DNA of 62,608 nucleotides from an uncultured Hyphomicrobiaceae bacterium (GCA_937931785.1 CALHAX010000044.1:1-62608); one strand, 5' to 3'; numbered from the stretch's first letter, positions 18,061 to 27,494 are shown. Numbers and translations: made by a program. Notes: a model not told the origin generated them from the letters alone.

Positions 18061-18819
18061 ATGCCAAGATACAAACTCACGATCGAATACGACGGCACCC
18101 CATACTGGGGCTGGCAAGCCCAGAAGGACGGCCCTTCCGTACAGGAACGCCTGCAACGTGCTATAAAAACCTTCACCGGCGAAGATTATGTGCCACGCGG
18201 CGCAGGACGTACCGACAGAGGTGTTCACGCCACCGGGCAAGTTGCACACATCGACCTCGCAACGGCCCGCGATCCTCGCGTTATCCGGAACGCCTTGAAC
18301 GCACATCTTGTCCCTGATCCAATTGCGATCATTGGCGTGGAGGAGGTTGGCGACGATTTCGACGCCCGTTTCTCAGGCGTGCAACGTCACTACCTGTACC
18401 GCATTGTGAACCGCCGGGAGTTTCTCGTGCTGGACCGGATGCGCGCCTGGCACGTCAGTCTGCCCCTTGATGTTGATGCGATGCACGCCGCAGGACAAAT
18501 TCTGGTCGGTCGACATGACTTCACAACATTTCGTTCCATCCGCTGTCAGGCGAAATCACCTGTCAAACGGATCACCGAACTCAAGCTTTGGCGCGAAGGC
18601 GATCACATCCAGATGACCGTTCGCGCGCCGTCGTTCATGCACAATCAGGTGCGATCGATCATCGGAAGCCTGAAGCTTGTCGGACAGGGAAAATGGACGG
18701 TAGACGATGTTCGGTCCGCTCTTGAAGCGTGCGACCGCAAGTCATGCGGTCCCGTCGCTCCCCCCGAAGGCCTTTATCTCACCCGCGTTGATTACGATCC
18801 GTCGTGTGTTGAAAAATAG
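18061..18819 (+). CDS. truA: tRNA pseudouridine(38-40) synthase
   Basis: 252 residues from the ATG at 18061. The catalytic Asp52 is in GAGRTDRGVHATGQV, and the second-half motif MHNQVRSIIGSLKLVGQGKW is present. It modifies the anticodon arm of many tRNAs. The last 28 bases overlap the end of the convergent dapE gene, so the two stop codons lie inside each other's coding sequence. Confidence 0.96.
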   Translation: MPRYKLTIEYDGTPYWGWQAQKDGPSVQERLQRAIKTFTGEDYVPRGAGRTDRGVHATGQVAHIDLATARDPRVIRNALNAHLVPDPIAIIGVEEVGDDFDARFSGVQRHYLYRIVNRREFLVLDRMRAWHVSLPLDVDAMHAAGQILVGRHDFTTFRSIRCQAKSPVKRITELKLWREGDHIQMTVRAPSFMHNQVRSIIGSLKLVGQGKWTVDDVRSALEACDRKSCGPVAPPEGLYLTRVDYDPSCVEK

Positions 18820-19985
18820 CGATCGATGAAACCTTCGTAGACATCGGTGAGTGTATGCAGGTGTTCAACGGCCATATGCTCGTCGACCTGATGCATCGTC
18901 AGGTTCAAAAGACCGAACTCGAAAACCGGACAGTAATTCTTGATGAAACGCGCATCGGAGGTTCCGCCACCAGTGGAGAGTTCCGGCTTGATACCCGTCT
19001 TCTCGGTAATTGCACCGGCAATCGCTTCAATGAACGGCCCCGGCTCCGTCATGAACGCATCCGCATTGGAAAAGCGGAACTGCAAGTCCACCGAAAGACG
19101 ATCATCCATGCCAAGCTCCTCGACAGCACGCGTCACACGGTCTGTCAGCAGCTCACGCAGGCTCTCCTGCGAATGCAGATCGTTAAAACGGACGTTGAAC
19201 GTCGCCCGAACCTTCGCGGGAATAATATTATCCGCCGCATTCCCCGTATCGACCGTGATGACTTCGAGGTTGGATGGTTGAAAATGATTGGTGCCGTAGT
19301 CCAGGGGATCGCGCGTCAATCCACCAAGCGCTGCAACCATCGCCGGCATCGGGTTGCAGGAGAGATGCGGATACGCAACATGGCCCTGCTTTCCGGAAAT
19401 CACAAGATCGCCTGTCAGGCTGCCACGACGTCCGATCTTGACCTGATCGCCGATATTCTCCGGATTGGTCGGCTCTCCTACGATGCAGTGGTCGGGAACG
19501 TGGCCGTGCTCCGCCATCCACGCAAGGACCTTGTTGGTCCCGTTGATTGCGACAGCTTCCTCATCCCCGGTGATCAGAAAACTGATACTGCCAGGTGCCA
19601 CGCCGTTGTGCTTGTCGAGATAACGCAGCGCCGCTGCCATGAAACAGGCAACCCCGCCTTTCATGTCAGCAGTGCCACGCCCGTAAAGAACACCGTCTAC
19701 GATTTCTCCACCGAAGGGGGGATGCGTCCACGCCGCTACATCGCCAACCGGCACCACATCCGTGTGCCCGGCAAAACAGATGTGCGGCGCACCCGTGCCA
19801 ATCCGCGCAAACAGATTGTCGACATCCGGAATACCCTCATCACAGAACACCAGACGATGGCAATCAAACCCCGCCCCCTCAAGCACACCCTGCATATAGG
19901 TGAGCGCGCCGCCTTCTTCCGGCGTCACACTCGGGCAACGAACAAGAGCCTGCGTGTGGGCAACGGGATCCAGAATGTCAGTCAT
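18792..19985 (-). CDS. dapE: Succinyl-diaminopimelate desuccinylase
   Basis: 397 residues of the M20 metallopeptidase family. Zinc ligands and catalytic residues are visible: FAGHTDVVPVGD, GRGTADMKGG, the TGDEEA pair of acidic residues, and the late His in LLNLTMHQVDEHM. It acts in the succinylase branch of lysine/diaminopimelate synthesis; dapD, which makes the preceding acylated intermediate, lies 1.8 kb upstream on the same strand, with DUF805 and other membrane-protein genes between. It overlaps truA tail to tail by 28 bases. Confidence 0.96.
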   Translation of the reverse strand: MTDILDPVAHTQALVRCPSVTPEEGGALTYMQGVLEGAGFDCHRLVFCDEGIPDVDNLFARIGTGAPHICFAGHTDVVPVGDVAAWTHPPFGGEIVDGVLYGRGTADMKGGVACFMAAALRYLDKHNGVAPGSISFLITGDEEAVAINGTNKVLAWMAEHGHVPDHCIVGEPTNPENIGDQVKIGRRGSLTGDLVISGKQGHVAYPHLSCNPMPAMVAALGGLTRDPLDYGTNHFQPSNLEVITVDTGNAADNIIPAKVRATFNVRFNDLHSQESLRELLTDRVTRAVEELGMDDRLSVDLQFRFSNADAFMTEPGPFIEAIAGAITEKTGIKPELSTGGGTSDARFIKNYCPVFEFGLLNLTMHQVDEHMAVEHLHTLTDVYEGFIDRYFSTHDGS

Positions 19986-20003
19986 ATGATGTTACGCCTG
20001 ATG

Positions 20004-20510
20004 CTATACGGTGGTGTCGGAACCTTTATGGGCCAGTGGATCCTCACCATACTGGTTCGGACCGACCGTACCTTTCAACATACCGTTGTCGATCAGGAGG
20101 AAGAGGAAAACAACCCCACTGATGATGGAGAACGGAACACTCTTGGCTTGAAAGTCCGCGATATCAGTCGCGCCCTGAAGCATGAAATACTGCGCAATCT
20201 GCGTGCCGATATAAATGACAGCAATCAGCATTCCGACCCAGGCTGGCCAATTGCGATCATTCAGCCGCTTGAAGATGACGGCCAGGATAAAAACCGCAAA
20301 AATCAGTCCAACCACAAGTTGACCGATCGTCGGTTTGATCAGGTCGATGTTGTTCAGTGTCGCTTCCGGATTTGAAAAGGCCTGCATGGCGGCAGGATTG
20401 ACCGCGATGGATGCAACCGATCCAAGCACGCCTGCTACAATGACACCAATCCACCACTTGGCGCGATTGATACGTCCAGAAAAACTCGTAAACAGACTGA
20501 TAGGGTTCAT
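20004..20510 (-). CDS. DUF805 family membrane protein
   Basis: 168 residues from the ATG at 20510, which has GAGGAGGA ten bases upstream. The N-terminal ISLFTSFSGRINRAKWWIG and the pair RLNDRNWPAW and QYGEDPL near the end are DUF805 hallmarks; four membrane helices are likely. Function unknown. A second DUF805 protein is encoded at 21271-21804, so the stretch between dapE and dapD carries two paralogues. Confidence 0.8.
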   Translation of the reverse strand: MNPISLFTSFSGRINRAKWWIGVIVAGVLGSVASIAVNPAAMQAFSNPEATLNNIDLIKPTIGQLVVGLIFAVFILAVIFKRLNDRNWPAWVGMLIAVIYIGTQIAQYFMLQGATDIADFQAKSVPFSIISGVVFLFLLIDNGMLKGTVGPNQYGEDPLAHKGSDTTV

Positions 20511-20651
20511 GACGGATTCCTCCTCGCTGCGAATCCCGTTTGATTCGAACTGAGAGACTAGACCCGACGCATGCGACAATGAAGCATTGATCGAAAAGCA
20601 ATCCGTCGAACACCACCGCGCGTAATCTTCCGATCAGACAGGTATGAGGCC

Positions 20652-20745
20652 TATAGCGCGTCTGATTCAAATGGAATCATGACGCGACGCCCCAGGTAGC
20701 TCCACAGACATCCCGGTGTCTCCATTTAAGTCGGACACACCCTAG
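20652..20745 (+). repeat. Hairpin-bearing dispersed repeat, copy 1
   Basis: Reads TAGCGCGTCTGATTCAAATG ... and ends TTTAAGTCGGACACACCCTAG. The left end folds as a hairpin (CGCGTC, GATTC / GAATC, GACGCG). The right end is an imperfect inverted copy of the left. Nearly the same sequence is found at 40312-40419 and 58237-58329, and in opposite orientation at 48252-48346 and, diverged, near 31480-31573. The terminal CTAG supplies the stop codon of the gene at 20742-21194. Confidence 0.9.
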
Positions 20746-21194
20746 CGCGCTGAAATTGTTACTGTTTCACGTGACGCCCGCCACTCGACAATCAACCAAG
20801 CACTCAGTCCCATGAAAAGGATCGTCGGCATGAGGTTCGCAACGACAGACTCCGAAGCCAGGCCAAATGGCTTGCCGAAGTATGCTTCCATCAGAACGAA
20901 CACAGAGACCGCATGCATCGCCGCACCCCAGCAGCACCATTTACGGCGGGCATAAAGTCCTTTGACCGTCAGGGCCATCGTCGGCCAGACCAGCAATGTC
21001 AGGGCCATTACGTTGATGATCACAACTTCTCGCGCACCGGAGGTGAAAGAATCCACCGACAATCCGGCAATCGCACTTGTTGCTCCGAGTAGTCCGGTAT
21101 TCACGACCGTCAGAGCTGCCACGGCGACCCAGTAATGCTTCGATACGCGCGAAGCGAACGCACTAATTTTATCTGTTAACGGAGTGGTCGTCAT
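20742..21194 (-). CDS. Membrane protein of unknown function
   Basis: 150 residues, start at ATG 21194 (another ATG lies six bases upstream). Four hydrophobic segments are visible (about residues 23-45, 55-80, 95-112 and 120-138), with a CC pair at the third. No family recognised. Its last codons are read at the edge of dispersed repeat copy 1, whose terminal CTAG provides the TAG stop, so the C-terminus may have been trimmed or reset by the repeat. It lies between two DUF805 genes. Confidence 0.6.
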   Translation of the reverse strand: MTTTPLTDKISAFASRVSKHYWVAVAALTVVNTGLLGATSAIAGLSVDSFTSGAREVVIINVMALTLLVWPTMALTVKGLYARRKWCCWGAAMHAVSVFVLMEAYFGKPFGLASESVVANLMPTILFMGLSAWLIVEWRASRETVTISAR

Positions 21195-21270
21195 ACACAT
21201 ACCCTGCCATTTCATGCCTTGCCCGTCACACAAGCTAGGCAAAGTTCGTTAAATTAACGATAGCAGAGCG

Positions 21271-21804
21271 TTAACGCGGCGTTACAGATACAACAGGATC
21301 CGGACCGTATTTGTTGGCGCCACGTTCCCCACGAAAAACGCCAAGGTCCAGAACCATCCACAGTGCCGGTGCAGAGAGAAATGCCAAACCTGTCAACCAT
21401 GCAATCGCTGTCCATTTTGCACTTTCGAGTGCCGCCTGAATCTCGCTTGGCTGCAGCTTGCGCAACAGAAGCGGAGTCGAGCCCCGCGTCGCTTCAGATG
21501 CAAGAATGTAGTCCCAGGAAAACCATGCCGCATAGATCAAAGGAACAATGAGCCAGAACATGGACCGTCCCCGATCATGAAACCGTCTGATGGTCGCCGC
21601 AGCCGCAATCCACGCGGTAACAGCAAACAGACCCAGCACCCAGTTCCGTGGAATTGCGTCAAGCCGTCCAGCGCCTGATACAATTGCCAGATCGTTGATC
21701 AGCGCAATCGCAACCCAAGGCAACGCTGCAATCAGCGCAAGCTTCCAGAACGACAACCGTCCGACCCGTCCGGAGAACGAAAACGGATAGAAAATACTGC
21801 TCAT
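21271..21804 (-). CDS. DUF805 family membrane protein
   Basis: 177 residues. FYPFSFSGRVGRLSFWKLAL at the start, RRFHDRGRSMFW in the middle and GERGANKYGPDP near the end are the three conserved blocks of DUF805. Four membrane helices are predicted by eye. Function unknown. It is the second such protein in the dapE-dapD interval and follows dapD on the same strand after 27 bases, so probably shares its transcript. Confidence 0.82.
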   Translation of the reverse strand: MSSIFYPFSFSGRVGRLSFWKLALIAALPWVAIALINDLAIVSGAGRLDAIPRNWVLGLFAVTAWIAAAATIRRFHDRGRSMFWLIVPLIYAAWFSWDYILASEATRGSTPLLLRKLQPSEIQAALESAKWTAIAWLTGLAFLSAPALWMVLDLGVFRGERGANKYGPDPVVSVTPR

Positions 21805-21831
21805 GCGCCCCTCCCCAATAGGGTCGTTCGA

Positions 21832-22674
21832 TCAATCCCGAAGCAGATCATTGATGCTGGTCTTGGATCGGGTTTGCTCGTCCACGGTTTTCACAATCAC
21901 AGCACAGTAAAGGCTCGGTCCCGGCGTGCCATCGGGCAACGGCTTGCCCGGCAGGTTCCCGGAGACCACAACGGAATACGGGGGGACGTACCCCACATGC
22001 ACTTCACCAGTTGTGCGGTCGACGACCTTGGTGGAAGCCGTAATGAACACGCCCATCGCAATCACCGATCCTTCGCCAATGCGCACGCCTTCCACAACCT
22101 CGGATCGCGCGCCGATAAAGCAATTGTCCTCGATGATCACCGGCCCGGCCTGCAGCGGCTCAAGAACGCCACCAATGCCGACACCGCCCGACAGATGCAC
22201 GTTTTTGCCGATCTGTGCGCAGGACCCGACAGTTACCCACGTATCAACCATTGTACCTTCATCGACATAAGCACCCAGATTCACAAAGCTCGGCATGAGG
22301 ATGACGCTCGGCGCGATGTAGGCAGACTTGCGAACAACGCAATTGGGAACAGCGCGAAAGCCGGCTTGGCGGAAATCGGCTTCTCCCCAGCCCAGGAATT
22401 TGGAATCGATCTTGTCCCACCAGGACGATCCACCGGGACCACCGCTGATCATTGCCATGTCGTTCAGCCGAAACGACAGAAGCACAGCCTTCTTCAACCA
22501 CTGGTTGACCACCCACGCGCCGGATGACTTGTCGGCAACCCGCGCTTCGCCCTTATCCATCAGGTTCAGGGCGGTGTTCACCGCATCGCGAACTTCGCCT
22601 TTCGTGTCTGTGTTGATGGAATCGCGATCGTCAAAGGCCTTCTCAATCGTGGCCTGAAGCGCAGCGTGGGTCAT
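21832..22674 (-). CDS. dapD: Tetrahydrodipicolinate N-succinyltransferase
   Basis: 280 residues. The N-terminal helical part is followed by a left-handed beta-helix of hexapeptide repeats (from [20 protein letters not shown] to [20 protein letters not shown]) and a C-terminal SINDLLRD. It transfers a succinyl group to tetrahydrodipicolinate in diaminopimelate synthesis, one branch with dapE. Length is typical for the family. Confidence 0.97.
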   Translation of the reverse strand: MTHAALQATIEKAFDDRDSINTDTKGEVRDAVNTALNLMDKGEARVADKSSGAWVVNQWLKKAVLLSFRLNDMAMISGGPGGSSWWDKIDSKFLGWGEADFRQAGFRAVPNCVVRKSAYIAPSVILMPSFVNLGAYVDEGTMVDTWVTVGSCAQIGKNVHLSGGVGIGGVLEPLQAGPVIIEDNCFIGARSEVVEGVRIGEGSVIAMGVFITASTKVVDRTTGEVHVGYVPPYSVVVSGNLPGKPLPDGTPGPSLYCAVIVKTVDEQTRSKTSINDLLRD

Positions 22675-22787
22675 GGTTGTCTGTCCGATGGTCTGGATGA
22701 AGCAATTGGCGAGAGTGATGGACCGCCCGCGGCCCAGCGGTCAAGGCCGACGTGCCTCATGCCGTGGCATGTCCTGCGGCTTCAACC

Positions 22788-23708
22788 TCAACCATGCTCC
22801 ATCGCCCAGCGCTCTTCCCTCACGCGAATATCTGAGAGAATGCGGTCGATCAGAAGGCAGGTGCGCCGGAACAGGTCGGAGCCGGGGCGATAGTCCGCCT
22901 CGGCAAAGAAATCGACCCGCGACGCTTCATAGAGCATGCGGCATTTCTGGTCTGTCTCGTTCGGCGAATACACGGCAACAGCAGCACCACCATTCTGGCG
23001 CGTGACAGCCATGGAGGGCACATCCGTATCACCATCACCGAAGTAGATCATGTTGGAGAAGGGCACGGGCCGCTGATCCTCCGGCATGTGCTCGTTGATC
23101 GAAACGCCCAGGTCTTCGATCCCCTTGTTGATCCGGAACAGGTACTGCGTCTTGTTGGTATCCGTGACGACCCGTTTCGGGAACGGTGTTTCGTAGGGTT
23201 CGAAAAAATATTCCGAGGCAAACACGTTACTGAATTTCGAATAGATGGATGTGCCCTGAACAATCTCCGTCAGCCCGGACGAGATCAGATAGTGCTTCAC
23301 CGTGACGTCCGTCTCGGCGCGCAATTTCACATAGTCTTCAATCTCATCGAACCAGGCTTCGACGCCCTCGAACAACTCAACATCGGCTCCCAGGGCAACC
23401 AATTCATTCCGGTTGATCTCAATGCCCTTTTCGCGTGCCTTGCGGTACATCAGCAACATGTAGACGATCATGCCGTCCGCACCTTCGGTCCGCGCCTTGT
23501 CGTTCACTTCCTTCCAGAAGTCAGCCGGCGCTTCACCGATTTTGGGCAGGAAACCATACTCCTGCATGGGTTTCGGCGACAGTGTTCCATCAAAATCGTA
23601 GACCAGCGCGATGGTTTTCTTTTTGTAGGCGCCAGGCTGCACGGGAACTTTTGACGTCGCGCCGGATCGTGGTGCCCGCTTGGCACTTGTCTTCTTGCTG
23701 CTTGCCAT
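22788..23708 (-). CDS. HAD-superfamily hydrolase
   Basis: 306 residues. A basic, Ser/Lys-rich N-terminal tail (1-30) precedes HAD motif I (Asp38-x-Asp40 in VYDFDGTLS), motif II (LISSG), a Lys-containing region, and motif IV (FGDGDTDVPS). The cap is inserted after motif I, making it a C1-type enzyme related to phosphoserine phosphatase-like proteins. Substrate unknown. It precedes dapD on the same strand with a 113-base gap. Confidence 0.8.
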   Translation of the reverse strand: MASSKKTSAKRAPRSGATSKVPVQPGAYKKKTIALVYDFDGTLSPKPMQEYGFLPKIGEAPADFWKEVNDKARTEGADGMIVYMLLMYRKAREKGIEINRNELVALGADVELFEGVEAWFDEIEDYVKLRAETDVTVKHYLISSGLTEIVQGTSIYSKFSNVFASEYFFEPYETPFPKRVVTDTNKTQYLFRINKGIEDLGVSINEHMPEDQRPVPFSNMIYFGDGDTDVPSMAVTRQNGGAAVAVYSPNETDQKCRMLYEASRVDFFAEADYRPGSDLFRRTCLLIDRILSDIRVREERWAMEHG

Positions 23709-23974
23709 CTCTCACACCAACCTGACGCCATTGAAACCTGCTCCTGTTATGCCGCAGGATTCGCCATGAGGCACCATGAACCATCCATAGTCGCCTCATC
23801 AGCTTCACAACCATTTGAATTGTAGGCGCAATTCCGCCACGCTTCCCGGCGTAATGTTTCGCAAAACATCTCTCAACGTTGATAAATTGTACGGATTTTC
23901 CTGATAGTTCCAACACACTTATATGTCCTGCACCGTTCCGACAGGGCCTTGTCATTGTTTGTATGGAGTCCTTG

Positions 23975-24427
23975 ATGAAAACGACGCGCAATCTTTTCCT
24001 CGCCGCCACAATCGCAGTGTCTGCATTTTTCACATCCGGGTTGACCGCGCCATCAACGGCAGAAGCCGCAAAGATTGTTGCCAAGGTCGACGTGTCGTCG
24101 CAGCGCATGAAAGTGTATGTGAACGGAAGACTGAGACACAGCTGGAAAGTGTCCACGGGCCGTGGCCGCTATCGCACACCACGCGGCGCATGGACGGCAA
24201 AGTGGCTCTCCCGCCACCACAGGTCGCGCAAGTACAACAACGCACCAATGCCATATGCAATTTTCTTCCGCGGCGGCTATGCCGTTCACGCGACCAACCA
24301 CATCAGTGCCCTTGGACGTCCTGCATCCCACGGCTGCGTTCGTCTGCATCCACGTCACGCCAGCACACTGTTCTCACTCGTGCGTCGTAACGGTTTGCGT
24401 AACGCACGCGTTGTGATCAAGAACTAG
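23975..24427 (+). CDS. L,D-transpeptidase (YkuD family)
   Basis: 150 residues. The start is ATG 23975, with GGAG eight bases upstream. A signal peptide (about 1-31) is followed directly by the catalytic YkuD domain. The active-site motif has His105, then SHGCVRL with His119 and Cys121. It would cross-link peptidoglycan or attach wall proteins in the periplasm. Mature protein is very basic. A second one of similar plan is encoded at 27868-28335; the two share RMKVYVNG/RMRVYVNG and the STG...G pattern, so are probably paralogues. Confidence 0.9.
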   Translation: MKTTRNLFLAATIAVSAFFTSGLTAPSTAEAAKIVAKVDVSSQRMKVYVNGRLRHSWKVSTGRGRYRTPRGAWTAKWLSRHHRSRKYNNAPMPYAIFFRGGYAVHATNHISALGRPASHGCVRLHPRHASTLFSLVRRNGLRNARVVIKN

Positions 24428-24464
24428 AGCGCATAACGCACAACAATTTGCGGACCCGTGCTTC

Positions 24465-24908
24465 TCAGAAATGCGGGTTCGCCCTGCCGCTGCAATTGAT
24501 GACCAAATAGCCATCATCGCTCAGGGGCAACGCCATCTCGGTTGAAGCCCACGGTGTGACGTTTTCGAACGCACCAACCGCGCACACCGGAACAATCACC
24601 ACATCCTCGCACGTGCTGTTTCGAAGTTCTGGTGTCAGAAGCCCGGCGGCAGCAATCCGACACACTGTCTGCCCCTGACAGAGTCGCGCGATCCTGGCAT
24701 GAAACGTCCGCTCGATCGGTCCGGGATTGAGCGTCGGGATTGGAGTGCTGGGCATGGAGCTGCTTTGAGCCTGCGCAGTGCAGGTCAGGATAACATCCTC
24801 GATCAGGATCGTGGGTGCCTCGTCAGCGGCTGCGTTCAGTTCAACCAAGGTCATTGCAGCAATGGTCGCAGCAATGATCCGCTTACCCAAGAACGTTGCA
24901 TGTTTCAT
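24465..24908 (-). CDS. Secreted cysteine-containing protein of unknown function
   Basis: 147 residues starting at ATG 24908. A signal peptide (about 1-25, ending ELNAAADE) is followed by a mature part with six cysteines (TCTAQ, LCQGQTVC, STCEDV, PVCAV, INCSG), likely paired in disulfides in the periplasm. The LCQGQTVCRIAA element and NSTCEDV recall small extracellular lectin-like or SUEL-type modules, but this is weak. The frame is open further upstream without a better start. Confidence 0.55.
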   Translation of the reverse strand: MKHATFLGKRIIAATIAAMTLVELNAAADEAPTILIEDVILTCTAQAQSSSMPSTPIPTLNPGPIERTFHARIARLCQGQTVCRIAAAGLLTPELRNSTCEDVVIVPVCAVGAFENVTPWASTEMALPLSDDGYLVINCSGRANPHF

Positions 24909-25023
24909 CACGAAACACTGCACAACGCAGAGCGTGGACGCAAGCACTGCAACCCGTTGACGGAACCGCACGGATCAGGCCCTATCGGTCACAAGAGCGT
25001 AACGCAACGGGGAGGCGCGCTGC

Positions 25024-26277
25024 ATGGAACGCAATCTGCAGCTCTATCCCTGGTATCAGGGAGCCCGCAATCTGCTGTTCTGGCAGGGTGTCTGGTTTCT
25101 CTATTTCGAGCAGGTGCTCACCGCAGAACAAGCCATCACGCTCGCAGCACTCTACGAGATCGCCAATGTCTTTCTCGAAGTGCCGTCTGGATATTTCTCT
25201 GACAGGATTGGCCGACGCGTCACACTGATCATCAGTGCCGTTGCAAACGTAACCGCTTGTCTTCTGTTTTTCCTGGCCGCCCATCAAAATGGCTTCGCAA
25301 TGCTGCTTGCCGGTCAGATCCTTCTTGCGGTCCACATGGCCTTCAATTCCGGAACGGACAGCGCACTCCTTTACGACAGCCTCAAGGCAGCCGGTCAGAC
25401 CAAAAACATCGCCGAGGCGGAAGCGCGCGCCTGGCGGTTTTCATACACTGCGCTTGCAATCTCTGCTGCTCTTGGCGGTCTCATGGCATCAGGGTGGATG
25501 GGTGACAGCTACGCCCTTACCTACCTGGCGACTTCGGTCGCCGCAGCTGCTGCCCTCGTCATCACAGTCCTGTTCAAGGAGCCACCGCATGCCACGGATC
25601 AATTCGCGGAAGCGCCTCTAGATCAGTTTGTGACCGTTCTCGGGCGACTGCGCGACCCCGTATTAGCCTGGATGTGCGTGTTCTTTGGCGGATTATATAT
25701 CCTGAGTCACATACCATTCGTGTTCGTACAGCCATATCTGCGAGAGATGCTGACAACCCTGGACCTCACAGCGGAAACGCCAATGATCATTGGTCTCGTG
25801 ATTGCTGTGATGATGGCCGTGTCAGCAACCCTCGCATGGTTCGTCGTACCGCTGCGCAATCGTATCGGAACGAAAGCGATGTTCGGGATCGCGCTTGCGC
25901 TGCAAACCGCAGTCATTGCCGCAATGGCCTGGATCATTCACCCGCTCGTGGTCGCCCTGCTCGTCTTGCGGATGGTGCCAGGAACGCTTACGCGACCGTT
26001 CTTGCTCGAAGCCATCCAGCCGCGCCTGCAGAGCAGCTACCGCGCAACATATCTCTCTGTGCAGAGCTTGGCGGCGCGGTTGGCATTTTCAGGAACGTTG
26101 TTCCTGGCTGCATATGCCGTAACAGGCACCAATACGTTAGATCGTGTAGGGTTGGCACAGGTGCTTCCCTGGTGTGCTCTTGGCGGTTTTATATTGACGA
26201 TAACCCTGTGGTGGACGTGGCCACGCGAACGTGACGACGAAACGAATACAACTGAGAATCAGAGTTCCGAAACCTGA
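25024..26277 (+). CDS. Major facilitator superfamily transporter
   Basis: 417 residues with about 12 hydrophobic segments. EVPSGYFSDRIGRRVTLIIS after the second helix is the MFS loop 2-3 signature. Substrate unknown; the wide open N-terminus (LYPWYQGARNLLFWQGVWFL) resembles drug/sugar exporters of the YjhB/TetA-like groups. GGGGAGG stands ahead of the ATG. The last 19 bases overlap the convergent enolase-superfamily gene. Confidence 0.85.
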   Translation: MERNLQLYPWYQGARNLLFWQGVWFLYFEQVLTAEQAITLAALYEIANVFLEVPSGYFSDRIGRRVTLIISAVANVTACLLFFLAAHQNGFAMLLAGQILLAVHMAFNSGTDSALLYDSLKAAGQTKNIAEAEARAWRFSYTALAISAALGGLMASGWMGDSYALTYLATSVAAAAALVITVLFKEPPHATDQFAEAPLDQFVTVLGRLRDPVLAWMCVFFGGLYILSHIPFVFVQPYLREMLTTLDLTAETPMIIGLVIAVMMAVSATLAWFVVPLRNRIGTKAMFGIALALQTAVIAAMAWIIHPLVVALLVLRMVPGTLTRPFLLEAIQPRLQSSYRATYLSVQSLAARLAFSGTLFLAAYAVTGTNTLDRVGLAQVLPWCALGGFILTITLWWTWPRERDDETNTTENQSSET

Positions 26278-27359
26278 TATGTAGCTTTATCCAACCAGGT
26301 TGGATTGATCTCCACACCCCACCCCGGCGTGTCCGTAACCATTGCCTTGCCATCTACGATTTCATATGGATCCTCGACAAAAATATCATACTGCCACGGA
26401 TAATAATCTGCCCCCTCAATCGAGAACTCGAGATACTTTCCGGCATTCGGAATCGCGCGCAGAAGATGCATCGTACAAAGCGTGACGAGGGAAAGGTTCG
26501 CGCAGTGCGGTGTGCAGGGCAACCCCGCTTCTTCGCCCATTTTCGCAACGCGCAATGTGCGGCTTAGTCCGCCCATGTACATGACGTCCGGTTGAATAAT
26601 GTCCACCGCCCGCATATCAATCATGTGCCGCCACGTCGCCAGATCGCAATCCTGCTCACCACCTGTTACGTCAATGCGCAGCGCATCCGTCACCTGCTTC
26701 GTTTGCTCCAACTCCCAATAGGGGCAAGGCTCTTCGAAGTGGGACACGCCCTCTGTTTCCAGCAATCCACCAACTTCAATCGCCCGTTCAGGAGAAAAAC
26801 CCGAGTTCCCATCGACCAGTTTGATAATACCGTCGCCCAACGCACGAGCAACAGTGGGAACGATCTCCTCCGTTCGTCCTGGCCATTCGTCAATATCGCG
26901 ACCGCATTCCGCTCCAACCCGAAACTTGAAGGCATCGAAACCTTTTTCGTCCCTAAGTCGACAGAGGCGATCCGCTTCGTCCGCCGCGCTGATCTCCCGT
27001 TTCATCGATGACGCATAGGCCCGCAAGGGCCCCGCGCTCCCCCCAATCAGCGCTGCAACCGGTTTTCCGGCAATACGACCGCGCATATCCCAGATCGCGG
27101 TATCCAGTCCGGCCATGGCGCGCCGCAGGTAGGAGCCAGGAAACTTGTGCTCGCGTTCCGTAATCCGGTCCAGCAGATCATCAAGGTCGTCAGGATCGGC
27201 ACCAAGCGACCAGGGCGCAATCTGACGATGAAAAACCTGACACGTGATGTCAGAGTGGTAGGTCGACACCTGTCCCCAGCCGAAATCTCCTGTGTCTGCT
27301 GTAACCTTCACAAAGCCAACGAAAGCATTGGTAAATGTCTCCAGCTTCACCAGTTTCAT
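26259..27359 (-). CDS. Enolase-superfamily enzyme (mandelate racemase/muconate lactonizing type)
   Basis: 366 residues. The capping domain (1-120) is followed by the barrel: FKFRVG with the first general base Lys, metal ligands in LVDGNSG (Asp), HFEEP (Glu) and GGEQD (Glu), and a C-terminal PHCANLS with His. The arrangement is that of acid-sugar dehydratases or racemases of the MR group. Substrate cannot be read from sequence. GGAGG lies eight bases before the ATG. It is convergent with the MFS gene, overlapping by 19 bases. Confidence 0.85.
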   Translation of the reverse strand: MKLVKLETFTNAFVGFVKVTADTGDFGWGQVSTYHSDITCQVFHRQIAPWSLGADPDDLDDLLDRITEREHKFPGSYLRRAMAGLDTAIWDMRGRIAGKPVAALIGGSAGPLRAYASSMKREISAADEADRLCRLRDEKGFDAFKFRVGAECGRDIDEWPGRTEEIVPTVARALGDGIIKLVDGNSGFSPERAIEVGGLLETEGVSHFEEPCPYWELEQTKQVTDALRIDVTGGEQDCDLATWRHMIDMRAVDIIQPDVMYMGGLSRTLRVAKMGEEAGLPCTPHCANLSLVTLCTMHLLRAIPNAGKYLEFSIEGADYYPWQYDIFVEDPYEIVDGKAMVTDTPGWGVEINPTWLDKATYQVSEL

Positions 27360-27412
27360 TTTTCACCTCCGTTAATCGAACGATTACGATATCCCACCTC
27401 TTCACAAGACAT

Positions 27413-27451
27413 AAAAAAACCTCTGCCAACCCTTGAGGGTCAACAGAGGTT
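27413..27451 (-). terminator. Rho-independent terminator
   Basis: Read on the minus strand, AACCTCTG and CAGAGGTT pair around an inner ACCC/GGGT stem, followed by a run of seven T. It lies just downstream of the small lipoprotein gene. Confidence 0.88.
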
Positions 27452-27494
27452 AAATCTTGCGATAACGCAGATAAGGATCTGCGATAGCGTCAGA

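Noticed and set aside
20522-20555. GAATCCCGTTTGATTC hairpin near DUF805 start, similar to the repeat hairpin
   Set aside because: The arms are not in the same order as in the repeat and no inverted end follows; could be a relic but cannot be supported.
24440-24475. Hairpin GCGGACCCG / CGGGTTCGC between the L,D-transpeptidase and the secreted protein genes
   Set aside because: It has no T-run and lies partly in coding sequence, so a terminator call is not supported.
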